DNA from: Eunapius fragilis
Taxonomy: Eukaryota > Porifera > Demospongiae > Spongillida > Spongillidae
NCBI GenBank assembly: GCA_963681505.1
Contig: OY811985.1
Span: 248,001 to 312,000 of the forward strand
Length of the DNA: 64,000 nt
Direction: 5' to 3'
Part shown: positions 1 through 11,587 of the stretch, piece by piece
How positions within the stretch are numbered: position 1 is the stretch's first letter
Layout of the letters: each line of letters begins with the position of its first letter
Notes under the pieces: generated by a model
Seen by the model: only the letters and a program-made list of their open reading frames with translations
The model's database searches: none
Told to the model about the DNA's origin: nothing
Made by a program: the position numbers and the translations under genes

Positions 1-57
1 GAGGGAAATAGTGTGACCTGGACAGACCTGTGCATACCTGCAGTCCACCTTAGGTAC

Positions 58-3000
58 CTTGGAAACGAGAGCTGGTATTGCACTCATTAATACTGTACTA
101 AGTCGCTCCTTCTCCTCCTCCATAGCCCGCCTCTCCTTGCTTGACAACACCTTAGCAACAAGATACCTTCATTTATGCAGAGGTCTTGTGTATGTCACAT
201 ACCCTTCCTTTGGAGCGACCTGTCGGGATGGATGTAGAGGTAGCTCTCTTAGCTGCACAAGTCATGATCTCAATCAGCACAGCCTCCTCCTCATCATTCA
301 GAACAACTCCACACTTGTCATCCAGCAACATACTAGTCATTGCATCCCAATCCTAAGACAACAGCCAAAGTAATAGTATACACCTTCAGTATATCTCTCC
401 ACCATTACCACCCCAGCACTACCCTCATCTCCTCACCCCACCACTACCCTCATCTCCTCACATCACCCCACCACTACCTCCTCTCCTCACCACATCACCC
501 CACCACTACCCTCATCTCCTCACCACATCACCCCACCACTACCCTCATCTCCTCACCACATCACCCCACCACTACCCTCATCTCCTCACCACATCACCCC
601 ACCACTACCCTCATCTCCTCACCACATCACCCCACCACTACCCTTATCTCCTCACCACATCACCCCACCACTACCCTCATCTCCTCACCCTCAGCACATC
701 TGTGTAGTCCCATAGACTGTCCACAAAGTACGTTGCATGTTCATGGATCTTCACATCAGCACAGAACCTCACCAGCTCCATCAACATGATCTGGTGGTCT
801 GTAGGCTTCTTACGGCCCTTGGCAACACGTGCTTGCTTAGCACGTGACATGAAGTCTTCAGAAAACAGATACTTGACAGCAAAGTCACCAGCAGCATGAC
901 TGACAGCTCTGCTCTCAAGGAATACCAGCTCACATATCTCCACACACTCCTCTGCCTCCAGCATATCTCTAACCATCATGGTGGCACACAGCTGGATAGC
1001 ATGGACAGCCACAGCTTCTTCTTTGTCCAGGCGCATCATGGTTATCCGTGCCTAGTGAATACCAGGTATAGACCACACCCACATCATTGGATGCTCGCAC
1101 CTTAAATCTCTGTGTGAACATGTCAAGGTGTACCACTAGCTCCTCTGAGCTATAGAGCCCTTGTAGGGCAACCAGAGATGCCAACCTGACATCACCTGTC
1201 TTGTCATATAAGGTCCAGCCAATGTACTTGAGGTAGCTGTCTGCAAGGAAGTGTGCACTATATAGAAACACAAAGAAGAATTTATATAACGAAGCAGATA
1301 GCACCATAAAGGAAAGCAGAAGAATGACACCAGGTGTAAGGACCAGGGGGCGTGACACCAGGTGTAAGAACCAGGGGGCATGACACCGGGTGTAAGGACC
1401 AGGGGGCGTGACACAGGTGTAAGGACCAGGGGGCGTGATACCAAGTGTAAGAACCAGGGGGCATGACACCAGGTGTAAGGACCAGAGGGCGTGACACCAG
1501 GTGTAAGAACCAGGGGGCGTGACACCAGGTACTTCCATATGGAGCATCTACCACTTATCATATGCACTTTCAGAGTGACATGGGGTAAGGTTTCATTCAT
1601 AGGCTGAAAAGGTAGCTTAACAAAACACTGCACAAGTTTCAAGCAAATAAATGCTAATACACCTCTCCTCCCCTTGCCTAATACACCCCTCCTCCCCTTG
1701 CCTAATACATCCCTCCTCCCCTTGCCTAATACATCCTCCTCCCCTTGCCTAATACATCCCTCCTCCGCTTGCCTAATACATCCCTCTTCCCCTTACTTAA
1801 TACATCCCTCCTCCCCTTGCCTGATATACCCTCCTCCCCTTGCCTAATACATCTCTCCTCCCCTTGCCTAATACATCCCTCCTCCCCTTGCCTAATACAT
1901 CCCTCCTCCGCTTGCCTAATACATCCCTCCTCCCCTTGCCTAATACATCCCTCTTCCCCTTACTTAATACATCCCTCTTCCCCTTGCCTAATACATCCCT
2001 CTTCCCCTTGCCTAATGCATCCCTCCTTCCCTTGCCTAATACATCCCTCTTCCCCTTGCCTAATACACCCCTCCTTCCCTTGCCTAATACATCCCTCTTC
2101 CCCTCACCTACCTGTAGCCTTTCATCCATACACCTAGCTCTGCCAAGCATATAGCTCTGATGTCAGCACAAATGTCTCGGTAACGCCTCACAAAGACACT
2201 AGTAAAGATGAAGTCCATTATCTCGTGAAGGCTATTGATGCGACGCTGAAGCTGTAACGAAGAAGCAAGGATCTGATAAGTGATGGTCACCAAGGATTGC
2301 CTTTGCCTCTTGTCTCTTCTCTGCCAGCTTCTCCAACTTCCCCGCTCCTCTCTTGTTGTCAGGACGCTTCTCCTCGCTGTCTATCTGCCTCTGGGTGTTG
2401 TCCAGTTCAGCACTGACGGTGCGTGCCACAGAGATGAGGGCTGTAACCAGCTTTGCACCTGGGAGGAAGGTACACCTGTTACAGCCAATCATATGGTAGC
2501 CAAAAGGCCATCATTACATGCCAGTGTGCACGTGTGTCTGAAGGCCCTGACTTGGGAGTCAGTCAGTGCAACTAGCCACATGATGAGGGTATCCAGCATG
2601 TACTCATCATAGATCGCTGCGTGCTGGCATTGCTCCACCAACTTCTCTATAAACTCAACAAAGGTAGCCTAAAGTAGTATTACCAATTAAGGAACATGTA
2701 TTTTCATGGTTGGATTACCTTAAACTTCTTGTAGACTGGCCCTGGGGTGACAAGAGGGTAATCACCACTCTCCTACAGGTGAAGTAGAGAAAAACACTGG
2801 AGGTGAAACCATTCCCACAATTTCACCAGCTGCTCACTTCAGCAAAGTTCTCTGTGAGAGAACGGATTGCCTCTGACGTCTCTGATTTTCTGTACATTTC
2901 CATAGTGATGGCGGCCTTACAGCCACAGCAGACGACGAACAGTTGGATCAGTTCCAACATGGCGGCCTCAGCATCATCCTCGTATCTTTTCACCCACTCG

Positions 3001-3437
3001 CTCACTATTGGCTGTAGTGCGCTACCGCCACTCACCAAAGACTCAAACAATTCGTTGCCTTCCTGCTGCGTCTGATCCTCTTGGACAGATTTTGCAACCT
3101 TCTTTTTGGGGACGGCTGGCTACAACACACAAGAAGCAGCTGCTAAGACATTCGACTACTTATGGCGCGCCCTTACCGTAGAAGCATTCGATTTTCGTTT
3201 CTTGGCAGACGAGTTGAGAGAATCGTCTCCAGGCTTAGTAGTTTCAACGGGTAGTTGATCAAGTGGGTCAAAGCTTTCATCCACAGCTCTTCGCTTACGA
3301 AGCTGCCATACCTAGCGCGCGTGCTTCTATAAGAATACGCAATATATCCTACGGTCACTAACCTTGCCCTGTTCTTCTGGAGAATCAGCGCTACCATCTG
3401 CAGGTTCCTCGACCTGCTCGACTCTCCGTTTGGGCAT
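58..3437 (-). CDS. STAG: Cohesin subunit SA (STAG/SCC3), N-terminal part, cut by window edge
   Basis: STAG/SCC3 is the HEAT-repeat cohesin subunit that binds RAD21 and helps load and hold cohesin on chromatin. Eleven exons are readable on the minus strand: 3363-3437 (ATG), 3177-3311, 2838-3119, 2719-2772, 2518-2668, 2301-2458, 2112-2251, 1101-1257, 689-1051, 203-352, 58-150. They join in phase into about 586 aa and continue past position 1. Family marks seen are LDLI-like helices ([17 protein letters not shown]), [41 protein letters not shown] (start of the stromalin-conservative region), [14 protein letters not shown] and [13 protein letters not shown]. The N terminus is short and basic (RKRR, KKRK), as expected for a nuclear protein. 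Most introns are 49-65 nt; those at 353-688 and 1258-2111 are enlarged by minisatellites. Intron 2252-2300 only keeps frame if read as GC-AG. The family call is secure. STAG paralogue type cannot be told. Confidence 0.93.
416..688. repeat. Intronic minisatellite, 33-bp unit, abutting a STAG splice donor
   Basis: About six good copies of a 33-bp unit (core accccaccactaccctcatc) fill the intron 353-688. The array runs right up to the donor of exon 689-1051. On the transcribed strand each unit repeats the donor-like GTGAGGAGATGAG. Confidence 0.9.
1325..1532. repeat. Intronic minisatellite, 28-bp unit
   Basis: Seven to eight copies of gacaccaggtgtaaggacca plus 8 more bases lie in STAG intron 1258-2111. 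Long overlapping open frames here are repeat artefacts. Confidence 0.9.
1645..2105. repeat. Intronic minisatellite, 24-bp unit
   Basis: About 19 copies of a 24-bp unit (cctaatacatccctcctccc + cttg) lie in the same STAG intron as the 28-bp array and start a few bases after the donor at 2110-2111. Confidence 0.9.
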
Positions 3438-3439
3438 GT

Positions 3440-3503
3440 TACCCGCCAATTTGTTTTTAATCAATAATTGAAACAGGTAAACATAATTTCCAATTAACCA
3501 GTA
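3440..3503 (-). promoter_or_regulatory. Very short STAG 5' region with E2F-like site and ATTAAA
   Basis: Between the CAML-like stop codon (3504) and the STAG ATG (3437) there are 66 bp. On the minus strand this gap holds an ATTAAA (possible poly(A) signal of the upstream gene) and TTGGCGGG, an E2F-like match, just before the STAG ATG. Seen in sequence; function is inferred. Confidence 0.4.
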
Positions 3504-4358
3504 TTAGAACAACGATATTACAGCAGTACAAACGAACACAGTGAACAAGAAAACGCACAAATCACTCAGCATGCGCGCAAAGGTCCATGCGATGAGCAGT
3601 ATCGCCTCCGCTGGCACAGCTAATGAGGGTTTCAAGTATCTGATAGTCTGTAATATCAAACCTAGCGATGAAGGTAGTTCAGTAGAAGTCCTATCCGACA
3701 CTGGGACTTTGTTGAACACAAAACCAGAAGTAAGTAGTAGACTGGTGAGCTCAAATAGTATAAAATAGGTCATGTAGGACTCTATTGCGTTAAAAAAACT
3801 GCTGAGAAGTGATATCACCACCGTGAATATCACGAGAACAACAAGCCTGGTTCTGCTGAATGCATTGATTGAGGTCATCATATGTTTTAAACCACCAGTT
3901 GGTGCAGTTGGCTCTTCACTCTGGAGACAACCTTCACTGTTTCTAGCACTGTTCTGTGTTGAGATACCTTTCGAATCTGTAGTATCATTCTGTACTAGTT
4001 CAATAGAATCAATCACGCGATCCGTCGACCCGCTGAGATCTATGGAGGAGCTAGATTCAAGGACACGCGTACGACATTAACGTACTTACCGTTTTTCCCC
4101 CCAGGTATGGATGAAATCTCAGTTTTTTCCTGGTTACTGAAAGTTGTAGATGCGGTCAGCATTTCAGCACCCTGAACGAGCCCTTCGGTCCTGCTGCATC
4201 AAGCTGTAATGGTGCGCGTTGAATAGAACACACACTATTTACTGTTTACTGTGCCCTTTCAGCTTTTCCATTCGCAAAGAAGCATTCTCTATTATTTTTC
4301 TCTTTCGACGTTCCCTCAGTTCCTCTAAAGCTTTCCGTCTTTCTGCGTCGGTTTGCAT
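3504..4358 (-). CDS. CAMLG: CAML/GET2-like TRC40 (GET3) membrane receptor
   Basis: CAML with WRB forms the ER receptor that takes tail-anchored proteins from TRC40/GET3. Exon 1 (about 4243-4358) encodes an N terminus rich in Arg and Lys (ERRKALEELRERRKRK, then LRMEKLKG). This is the cytosolic TRC40-binding motif layout of CAML/Get2. Exon 2 is about 4090-4193 and exon 3 is 3504-4039. Exon 3 carries three C-terminal hydrophobic segments: LVVLVIFTVVISLLSSFF, YFILFELTSLLLTSGFVF and a last one with DLCVFLFTVFVC, which parallels the DLCVYFFTFIFC segment of animal CAML. Predicted length is about 245 aa against roughly 296 in human. The exon 1/2 junction is uncertain by a few bases. The call rests on N- and C-terminal motifs, since the middle is unconserved in this family. 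Confidence 0.78.
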
Positions 4359-4686
4359 GATGTTCCAAATATACGCGTGACATGAACGCCCCCTTATAAT
4401 AAAGAAAAAAGTTCGCATACTTACGCATGCGCAAAATTCCACACGAGATTTTGCCAGCTTGACCTGATCTTTGCAAAAAGAAGAAACTGATTTGTGCCTG
4501 TCTTTTCGGTGACTGGTAGCGTCGTACACGAACTGTCACAGACCCGCTCAGGCTTCCGACATCCTCGAAGCCTTGTATTGACTCCATAGTATGTGCCCGT
4601 CCGCCGACAGCAAGGTATGTATACCGACCTCGCGATGTGACTACAAATAGCGTTGTGTTGAAGCTGTTGCGTGCTTCTGTAACAGA
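4359..4686. promoter_or_regulatory. Shared divergent promoter region, CAML-like / importin-alpha
   Basis: The start codons of the CAML-like gene (minus, 4358) and importin-alpha (plus, 4687) are 328 bp apart and point away from each other. A bidirectional promoter is inferred from spacing alone; no TATA box is obvious. Confidence 0.4.
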
Positions 4687-7286
4687 ATGTCTGAAGAAAG
4701 GATTAAAAGTTTTAAGAACAAAGGGCGGGACGTGACAGTAAGTTAGTCACCACATTGTCAGTGAGTGAGCCGTCTTTTACTAGGAGATGAGGCGTAGGAG
4801 ACAAATGGTGACAGTGGAGCTTAGGAAGGTGTGGTCTCTGAATGTCATACACGACCCGCATGCAGTCACTGTTAACTCCTTTACAGTCGCACAAAGACGA
4901 ACAAATGTTAAAGAGACGCAATGTTCCCAACCCTGATTCAGACCAAGACGTAACCTCTCCTACGCCTGGAGGGATGAACTACTCACACGAAAGCCTTCAA
5001 AGCCTTGTGCTGGTATTGGTGATTCGTACTGATTCGAGTGGGTCCCCATGCGTTACACTGTATTCCACAGAAAGCTCAGAGCACTAATCAGGAAGAACAG
5101 CTGCAAGCAGTCACTTCAGCAAGGTACGTTGGTTGAAAGTGTATGCTGCAGGGTGTTGTGAGTATTAGGATGTAATCTTCGCAGAAAAATTCTCTCAAAA
5201 GACAAGAACCCCCCTATTGATGATCTTGTACAGTGAGTGTGTGAATTATTTCTCAAGAGCCTCCCTCATTGTACACACTTCACATCTTAACAGCTGTGGA
5301 ATTGTTCCAGTCCTGGTGGCGTGCCTTCACAGTGACAGGCATGTGTCAATAAGTGTTATCTTATGGTCGTTCAGTTATCTCCCTTCAGTCCTTCACTTCA
5401 GTTTGAAGCTGCGTGGGCTCTCACTAACATCGCATCTGGCAACTCTGAACAGACCAGGACTGTGGTTGCTTATGGCGCAGTACCTCTCTTTGTACAGCTG
5501 CTGTCATCTCCTCAAATATATGTGTGTGAACAAGCAGTGTGGGCGCTTGGCAACATAACTGGTGATGGGCCTGAATGCAGGGACTTTGTTATAGCACAAG
5601 GAATCATACCTCCATTACTCTCATTTGTCAACCCCAACACACCAGTACGTTGTCCTCTCTACCTTGTCCCGATCTTCACTCATACTCCCATGGTCCCCAC
5701 AGCTTACATTTCTGAGAAATGTTGCATGGACTTTATCGAATTTGTGTCGCAATAAGGACCCACCTCCACCATTTGAATCAGTTTGTATGGTATGTGTGTA
5801 ACCAAAGCTTTTTCTTCTTTGGGAATTTCATAGTCTCTGCTTAGTGTCTACCTGCTCTTGTGGAGCTTGTGCAACATAGCGACCTTGAAGTAAAAATAGA
5901 TGCTTGCTGGGCACTTTCATTTTTGGCTGATGGAAACTCGAAACAAATACAGGTTTTTGTGTGTTTTATGTTGAGTTTAGTGTTCACACAAGTTTTCTGG
6001 TCGACAGAAAGTGGTGGAGTCCGAGGTCATTCCCCATCTTATTCCTCTTCTCCATCATGGAGAAAATAAAGTGGTGGTATGTACCAGAATATCTACTTGT
6101 GCCTTTTCCTCTCCCTTCACTCTCCCCACCATATTTACAGCTGCCTACACTCAGAACCCTTGGCAACATAGTTACAGGGAATGATGCACAGACACAAGCT
6201 GTGTTGAATGCTGGCATTCTGCAGTACCTCCCTGCCCTTCTCCATCACGAAAGGCCGGGCATTGTTAGGGCAAGTCTTTGTAGTTGGTCTGAAATGATGG
6301 GTAGAATGGAGTACATGATCTCTCTTAACAGGAGGCAGTCTGGACTTTATCAAACATTCTGGCGGGCAGCAAACTTCAGATACAAGTAAGATGCAATGTT
6401 GAGGCTTTTGAACTTGGCATAACCTTTTTTCCATCAGATGGTGATAGATGCAGGCCTGGTCCCAGTGTTAGTCCAGGTGTTGCAAAACTCAGAGTTCAGG
6501 ATACAGAGAGAAGCAGCTTGGGCTGTGAGCAATTTTACTGTTGGGGGGACCTTGGAACAAGTGAGTCAAGGGATAGTAGTGGGTGTGGTTGGGAGAAACA
6601 TCACTTGATTGTGGTCTCAATTCAAAAAAAAAAAAATAGGTCAGTTATCTCGTCCAACAAGATGTCATAGTACCAATGTGTAACTTGTTGGACTGCAAGG
6701 ATACAACAGTAAGTGGTTTTGACACTTGGGCATGCTGTTATATGCCTGTGTTGTGTGTCATGCTGTTATATGCCTGTGTTGTGTGTCATGCATGCTGTTA
6801 TATGCCTGTGTTGTGTGTCATGCTGTTATATGCCTGTGTTGTGTGTCATGCTGTTATATGCCTGTGTTGTGTGTCATGCTGTTATATGCCTGTGTTGTGT
6901 GTCATGCTGTTATATGCCTGTGTTGTGTGTCAGATCATACAGGTTGTTTTGGATGGCCTTGGCAACATCCTTAAGTTGGCTTCTCAAAGTGGGGATATTG
7001 ACACAATCACTTCAGCTGTTGAGGAGTGTGGTGGTCTTGACAAGATAGAAAAGCTACAGCAGCATAATAACGAAGACATATACAAACTAGCCTACACCGT
7101 CATTGATACTTACTTTTCATCAGAGGTTAGATCCCTTAGTATGGTTTGTAGCTTGGTTTATCCCCCCCCCCCCCCCCCAATAAATATATGTAGGATACTG
7201 AGGATAACGCAGTAGCACCACAAGCAGGTGTGGATACTTTTCAGTTTGGACCATCAGAGAACATGTCTGGAAACTTCAACTTCTGA
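4687..7286 (+). CDS. KPNA: Importin subunit alpha (karyopherin alpha)
   Basis: Importin-alpha binds classical nuclear localisation signals with its armadillo repeats and importin-beta with its N-terminal IBB domain. Sixteen exons join in phase into about 512 aa: 4687-4737, 4784-4828, 4887-5012, 5071-5123, 5185-5232, 5294-5342, 5402-5644, 5703-5789, 5845-5952, 6008-6076, 6141-6269, 6332-6385, 6438-6560, 6640-6708, 6934-7125, 7194-7286. The IBB reads NKGRDVTEMRRRRQ and then [13 protein letters not shown] repeats show the NLS-binding W/N ladder ([67 protein letters not shown]). The C terminus has [13 protein letters not shown] and ends GNFNF. Length is normal for the family. The intron after exon 11 starts with GC (see findings) and intron 6709-6933 is a 28-bp minisatellite. 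Alpha-subfamily assignment is left open. Confidence 0.96.
6724..6932. repeat. Intronic minisatellite, 28-bp unit, ending at the splice acceptor
   Basis: About seven copies of catgctgttatatgcctgtg + ttgtgtgt fill the importin-alpha intron. The last copy runs directly into the acceptor (gtgtgtcag at 6933), so unit and splice site share sequence. Confidence 0.9.
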
Positions 7287-7990
7287 TCGTGATGGAGTTG
7301 GTGACCTGTTTCCATTCAACAACACACACACTACAACAGAGTGCATGCCGCAAAAAATGCTTTGTATTGTGTACAGTACCACACGTGATGAACCAGATTA
7401 TTTCTTGTCTGTATGTAAGCACTTTTTATGATACACACACTGTAGCTTGATGGCCGTATTTCGTTTGTGCATATATAATTGTATTTGTTGTTGTCAATTT
7501 TATATCGTGGGTAGTAATTGGAATGTTGATTGCATTAATAGCGGTAATTGATACGGTTGTTAAATTGGCCGGGATGTTAATTATCCCTTAATTTTCCCTT
7601 TGTTGTGGTTGAACCCGTCATATTTCAATAAGCACGCTGTCTCCTTAAGCTAGGTGGGAGATATTTATAGATTACTTCATCATTACTCTTATAACTCAAT
7701 TACGATACGAAGTGTAATGTGTGTGGGCGTCAGTGAACGAATTCCTCGTGGTTCTAAGCGGTGCTAGTAATTGTCAGCGTACACACGTACGCACTGGGCT
7801 AATTCATCAGTTCTTCCATAATTGGTTTAGTGCCAGGTGTGGAGTCAACCCCAAGCCATATTCAATTATACATCAAAGCGGCCGAGGTATGCAGGCATTA
7901 ATCGCTTGTAATTACCGCCTTTCATTTGCTCATACCTGATGATGCTATATCGGAGGAAGTTCATTTTATGAGTATTATCTTACCCGCAGT
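7287..7990. other. Intergenic, importin-alpha 3' side and homeobox 5' region
   Basis: No coding exon, RNA gene or repeat array recognised. The stretch is AT-rich and contains several short imperfect palindromes. It may hold the homeobox gene's promoter and 5' UTR. Confidence 0.4.
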
Positions 7991-8485
7991 ATGTCCTGCG
8001 AACACACAGTTGGAGGCCTTGAGATGAGCGTAGCAGCTGATTCCGAGACCGCTACCGATTACAAGGCGCTCAGAATATCGAGCCAGGGGCGAACCGATTC
8101 GGGAGGAGAATCAAGTAGCAATACTTCACCAATTTGCAGCCCGCGCTTAATCTCAGAACAAGGTATGTACAGTTGAAGATAGAACACCGATGGTCCTATC
8201 CCCCTGCACTATGGAAGTCTTTGTTGCTATTAATTGTTGCAACAGCGGAAACAAACCTAGACATCAGACAATATAACGCATTCTCATAGGCCGGCCAGTT
8301 TTTCGTGTGCGTTGTCCAGTGCATAACATGTACGCGCGTGTGTTAAAATGTCCATTGCACGTAACATTGCAGCAACACTTCGTACGCCAAAAGAGCCGCC
8401 GACAACCACAGCGCTTGTATGGGTGGAGCCTGCGATGATTTTATTTGGATGATTTTATTTAAGATGAATTATAACCGCACTACCG

Positions 8486-8519
<34 letters not shown>

Positions 8520-9050
8520 CACACACACACACACAACACACACACACACACACACACACAGACCATCTGATGTTACTTGCGCATGCCCCAGAAGAGGACA
8601 AGACTGATGCAGAACACAGAGGTAGAAAGACATTTTATATAAACAATGCATGTATGTGTGTGTGTGTGTGTGTGTGCATTTTAGACTTTCATCCATTAAG
8701 GCGAGGTCCTCGTGTGTCCCCATTCGGATCAGAGAGTAAGAAATTTTCTAAAGCCTAGCAAAAGGCCTCATGGCCTCTCATGTCCCCTATACCCCTCATG
8801 TCCCCCCATACCCTCATGTCCCCCCATACCCTCATGTCCCCCATACCCTCATGTCCCCCCATACCCCTCATGTTCCCCTTAATCCCTGAAAGGTGGTGAT
8901 ATTAAGCTAAGAAAGAAGAGACGATATAGGACCACCTTCACCAGTTACCAATTGAGAGAACTAGAAATGGTGTTTGAAAAGACACATTACCCTGATATCT
9001 TTACACGAGAAGATCTTGCCAGCCGTGTGGATCTCACAGAAGCAAGAGTA

Positions 9051-9117
<67 letters not shown>

Positions 9118-9218
9118 TGTGTGTGACAGTAGCACGGTTATAATTCATCTTAAATAAAATCATCCAAATAAAATTATCGCAGGCTCCACCCATACAAGTG
9201 CTGTGGTTGTCGGCGGCT

Positions 9219-9255
<37 letters not shown>

Positions 9256-9851
9256 TAAGGGTAATGGTGGTAGGCTATTGTCTAGAGGGTAGTATATATG
9301 CTCTTCTGCCAGTTTCTGTATGGTTCGGAGCTGATGTTGTGACAATATCGTTTCAGGTCTGGTTCCAGAACAGAAGAGCAAAATGGAGGAAGAGAGAGAA
9401 GCACCAGGCTCAGACTGCCTCGTCCCCAGTCCATCAGGCTTCTTCAGAAATAACACTGACCTCTGTTTCCATGCCAACGTCCTTTCCAGTCTCCATTTGT
9501 CCCAACTCTCAGAGCCCTACAACATCAGTCGCAAACATGATAGCAGAAAATGTGACTCCCACAACTATGCAGGTCTTGGCCACTCCGGGGGCGTGGCAAG
9601 CAGTCCTGTCCCCAATAGCATATGTTCCCACATCTTCTCTCTCATCTCCTCATATACTGGGTCCACAGTTCCATATGCTCCACAATGGAGCCCAGGTGCT
9701 AACCTCCCCAACTGCCCTTGTTGGCCTGACCAGTGGGGGCATCCCCCAGCTGTTCACTCTCAATCATTTTGGTGGGCGGAGTGCTGTACCAATACAGATG
9801 GTTAGTATCCAGATCCCAAGTATGGAAGATGCAACAAGGTCATCTCAGTGA
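7991..9851 (+). CDS. Paired-like (aristaless/Arx-type) homeobox transcription factor
   Basis: Three exons, 7991-8162, 8893-9053 and 9357-9851, give about 275 aa. The homeodomain is split between exons 2 and 3: [19 protein letters not shown], then [20 protein letters not shown], then [20 protein letters not shown]. Helix 3 has WFQN with Q50. [25 protein letters not shown] helices, FTSYQL and THYPD.FTREDLA are hallmarks of aristaless/Arx-class paired-like homeodomains. No paired domain or C-terminal OAR motif is visible. The Q|V intron position is the one common in this class. Oddity: at the in-phase donor the sequence reads CAG|TGTGTG, not CAG|GT, because a GT microsatellite touches the exon. 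A one-base microsatellite change, an assembly error or alternative splicing could explain this. Class is secure; orthology is not. Confidence 0.88.
8389..8562 (+). mobile_element. Dispersed element copy 1 with CA-repeat tail
   Basis: A unique part of about 98 bp (from aaaagagccgccgacaacca) is followed by an interrupted CA microsatellite. An inverted copy sits at 9054-9223. Two copies with the same body and the same CA tail suggest a small mobile element whose tail seeded the microsatellite. Confidence 0.6.
8764..8880. repeat. Short minisatellite, about 19-bp unit
   Basis: About six copies of catgtccccccataccct-like units lie in homeobox intron 1, just before exon 2. Confidence 0.8.
9054..9223 (-). 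mobile_element. Dispersed element copy 2, inverted, tail at the homeobox splice donor
   Basis: Reverse complement of the element at 8389-8562. Its (GT)n tail begins at the last base of homeobox exon 2. A second GT run (9223-9253) follows its far end. Confidence 0.6.
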
Positions 9852-10379
9852 AGGGGTTGCTGTTCAGAACAATGTGTTGTAACAATGTGTTTTACATGAT
9901 GTAATGATGTGTAATTGATCTTTTATTTTTACCCACCCTCCCACTTGGGAGGGCCAGATAACTAGTTGAGTTCCAGAACGATGCCACAATCTGGGGCACA
10001 CCTAATTGCAGCCTATCTAGATATGTAAGATTTCATTTGTATATATAATCCTTCGTTGCTTATGCAAACCTTCATATATATCCAGGTCACGTGCATCGGG
10101 TTCGGGTTATCTTTGTTTCTTATATTACAACTAACCACATTATTCTGCCCTTTGAGACTATTGCAAATATACACTTTAACAATACAGGTGCGTACTTAAG
10201 TAAGCAATATTCAGCCAGCCCAGAGCTCACGGATTGCGTGTGAGATTTTGCAATGGTGATTTAAGTTTCATAGCCTTCTTAACTCTAGTTCAACAGAGCT
10301 TGCAATACGTGTACTTCTATGTGGGGAAAAAAAAAGTTACAGGCAAAATGGTACCATAGATAGCGGAATACCGAGAAAC

Positions 10380-10414
10380 CATGGATATTAGAGGTAACCT
10401 CTAATATCCATGGA
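10380..10414. repeat. Perfect 35-bp hairpin palindrome
   Basis: The 17-bp arm ccatggatattagaggt is repeated inverted with a single central base. It could form an RNA or DNA hairpin; no gene association is visible. Confidence 0.7.
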
Positions 10415-10790
10415 GAAACTGACCCCTATTAAAGCCGTTGGTCTTTGATCATGATCGCTTCTATGTGTGAATTCCTACAAATGCATGGTCTGCGACGAGC
10501 ATGGTTGCGCAATAGAGACAATATACCGTATTATTACATGCAAAGGACTGAAGACGAAGCTGCACATGTAAACAAAAACAATTGACTTCTTAGAATCAGT
10601 CCATGATGCTTCACGGGTGCAGCTAGTTGACAACAGCTCGTACTCACAAAAGTTTCCGCTATACGGTAGTGCGGGAGTGGGCACTCAAAACTGAGCCTGA
10701 CTTGATGAATAGATTGATCAGTGCGATCTTACTTCAGTTACGTGCGATGCTTTTAAAAAATAGTATTGCGACCTTTCCTTTTGAACGGTA

Positions 10791-11587
10791 TTAATGTCTA
10801 TTGTCCTGAGTGGCCACCCGGGGGTACAATTGGACACCCGGGTGGACAGCAAAAAAAGTTTTTGCCGTTCGGTCATGGAAGGAACCTAGTGGCATTTAAC
10901 GGTACCGGCTTATAGAACAAGTCTTTCTAGGATCAGGCCGAGATAAGTAAGGCTTAAATCCTTTCGATACCCGTAAAACGAGCCGTGCTAGCAGACCTAT
11001 CCATTACGTTCCGTGCGGTACGTACATATCGTATATACGAGCTACGTAAGGTAAGTTTTTTTTGCCAACGTTCATACAGATAGTAAAATAGCTGTTTCTC
11101 TGGACTAGTGTTTGTCAACTAAAAGTGATTGAGAACTTTCACTGTCTGTTTAGGCCTATGTTTAAAAGGTCATGTACGAGTATAGTCTAGGCCTATACGC
11201 GTACATGTCCTTTTAAACATAGGTCTATACAGACAGCTGAAAGCTCTCAATCACCTTTTGTTGACAAACACTAGTCCAGAGAAACAGCTATTTTACTATC
11301 TGTATGAACGTTGGCAAAAAAAAACTTACCTTACGTAGCTCGTATACGATATGTACGTACCGCACGGAACGTAATGGATAGGTCTGCTAGCACGGCTCGT
11401 TTTACGGGTATCGAAAGGATTTAAGCCTTACTTATCTCGGCCCGATCCTAGAAAGACTTGTTCTATAAGCCGGTACCGTTAAATGCCACTAGGTCCCTTC
11501 CATGACCGAACGGCAAAAACTTTTTTTGCTGTCCACCCGGGTGTCCAATTGTACCCCCGGGTGGCCACTCAGGACAATAGACATTAA
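10791..11587. mobile_element. Foldback (full-length inverted repeat) element, TTAA borders
   Basis: The whole 797 bp is one long inverted repeat centred near 11189. It starts TTAATGTCTATTGTCCTGAG and ends with the reverse complement. No ORF is present. A shorter relative lies at 23659-24125. TTAA at both ends resembles piggyBac-type target sites, but the terminal sequence alone does not fix the superfamily. Confidence 0.8.

Noticed and set aside
340..789. 149-aa Ser/Pro/His/Thr-rich frame
   Set aside because: Intronic 33-bp minisatellite of STAG on the opposite strand.
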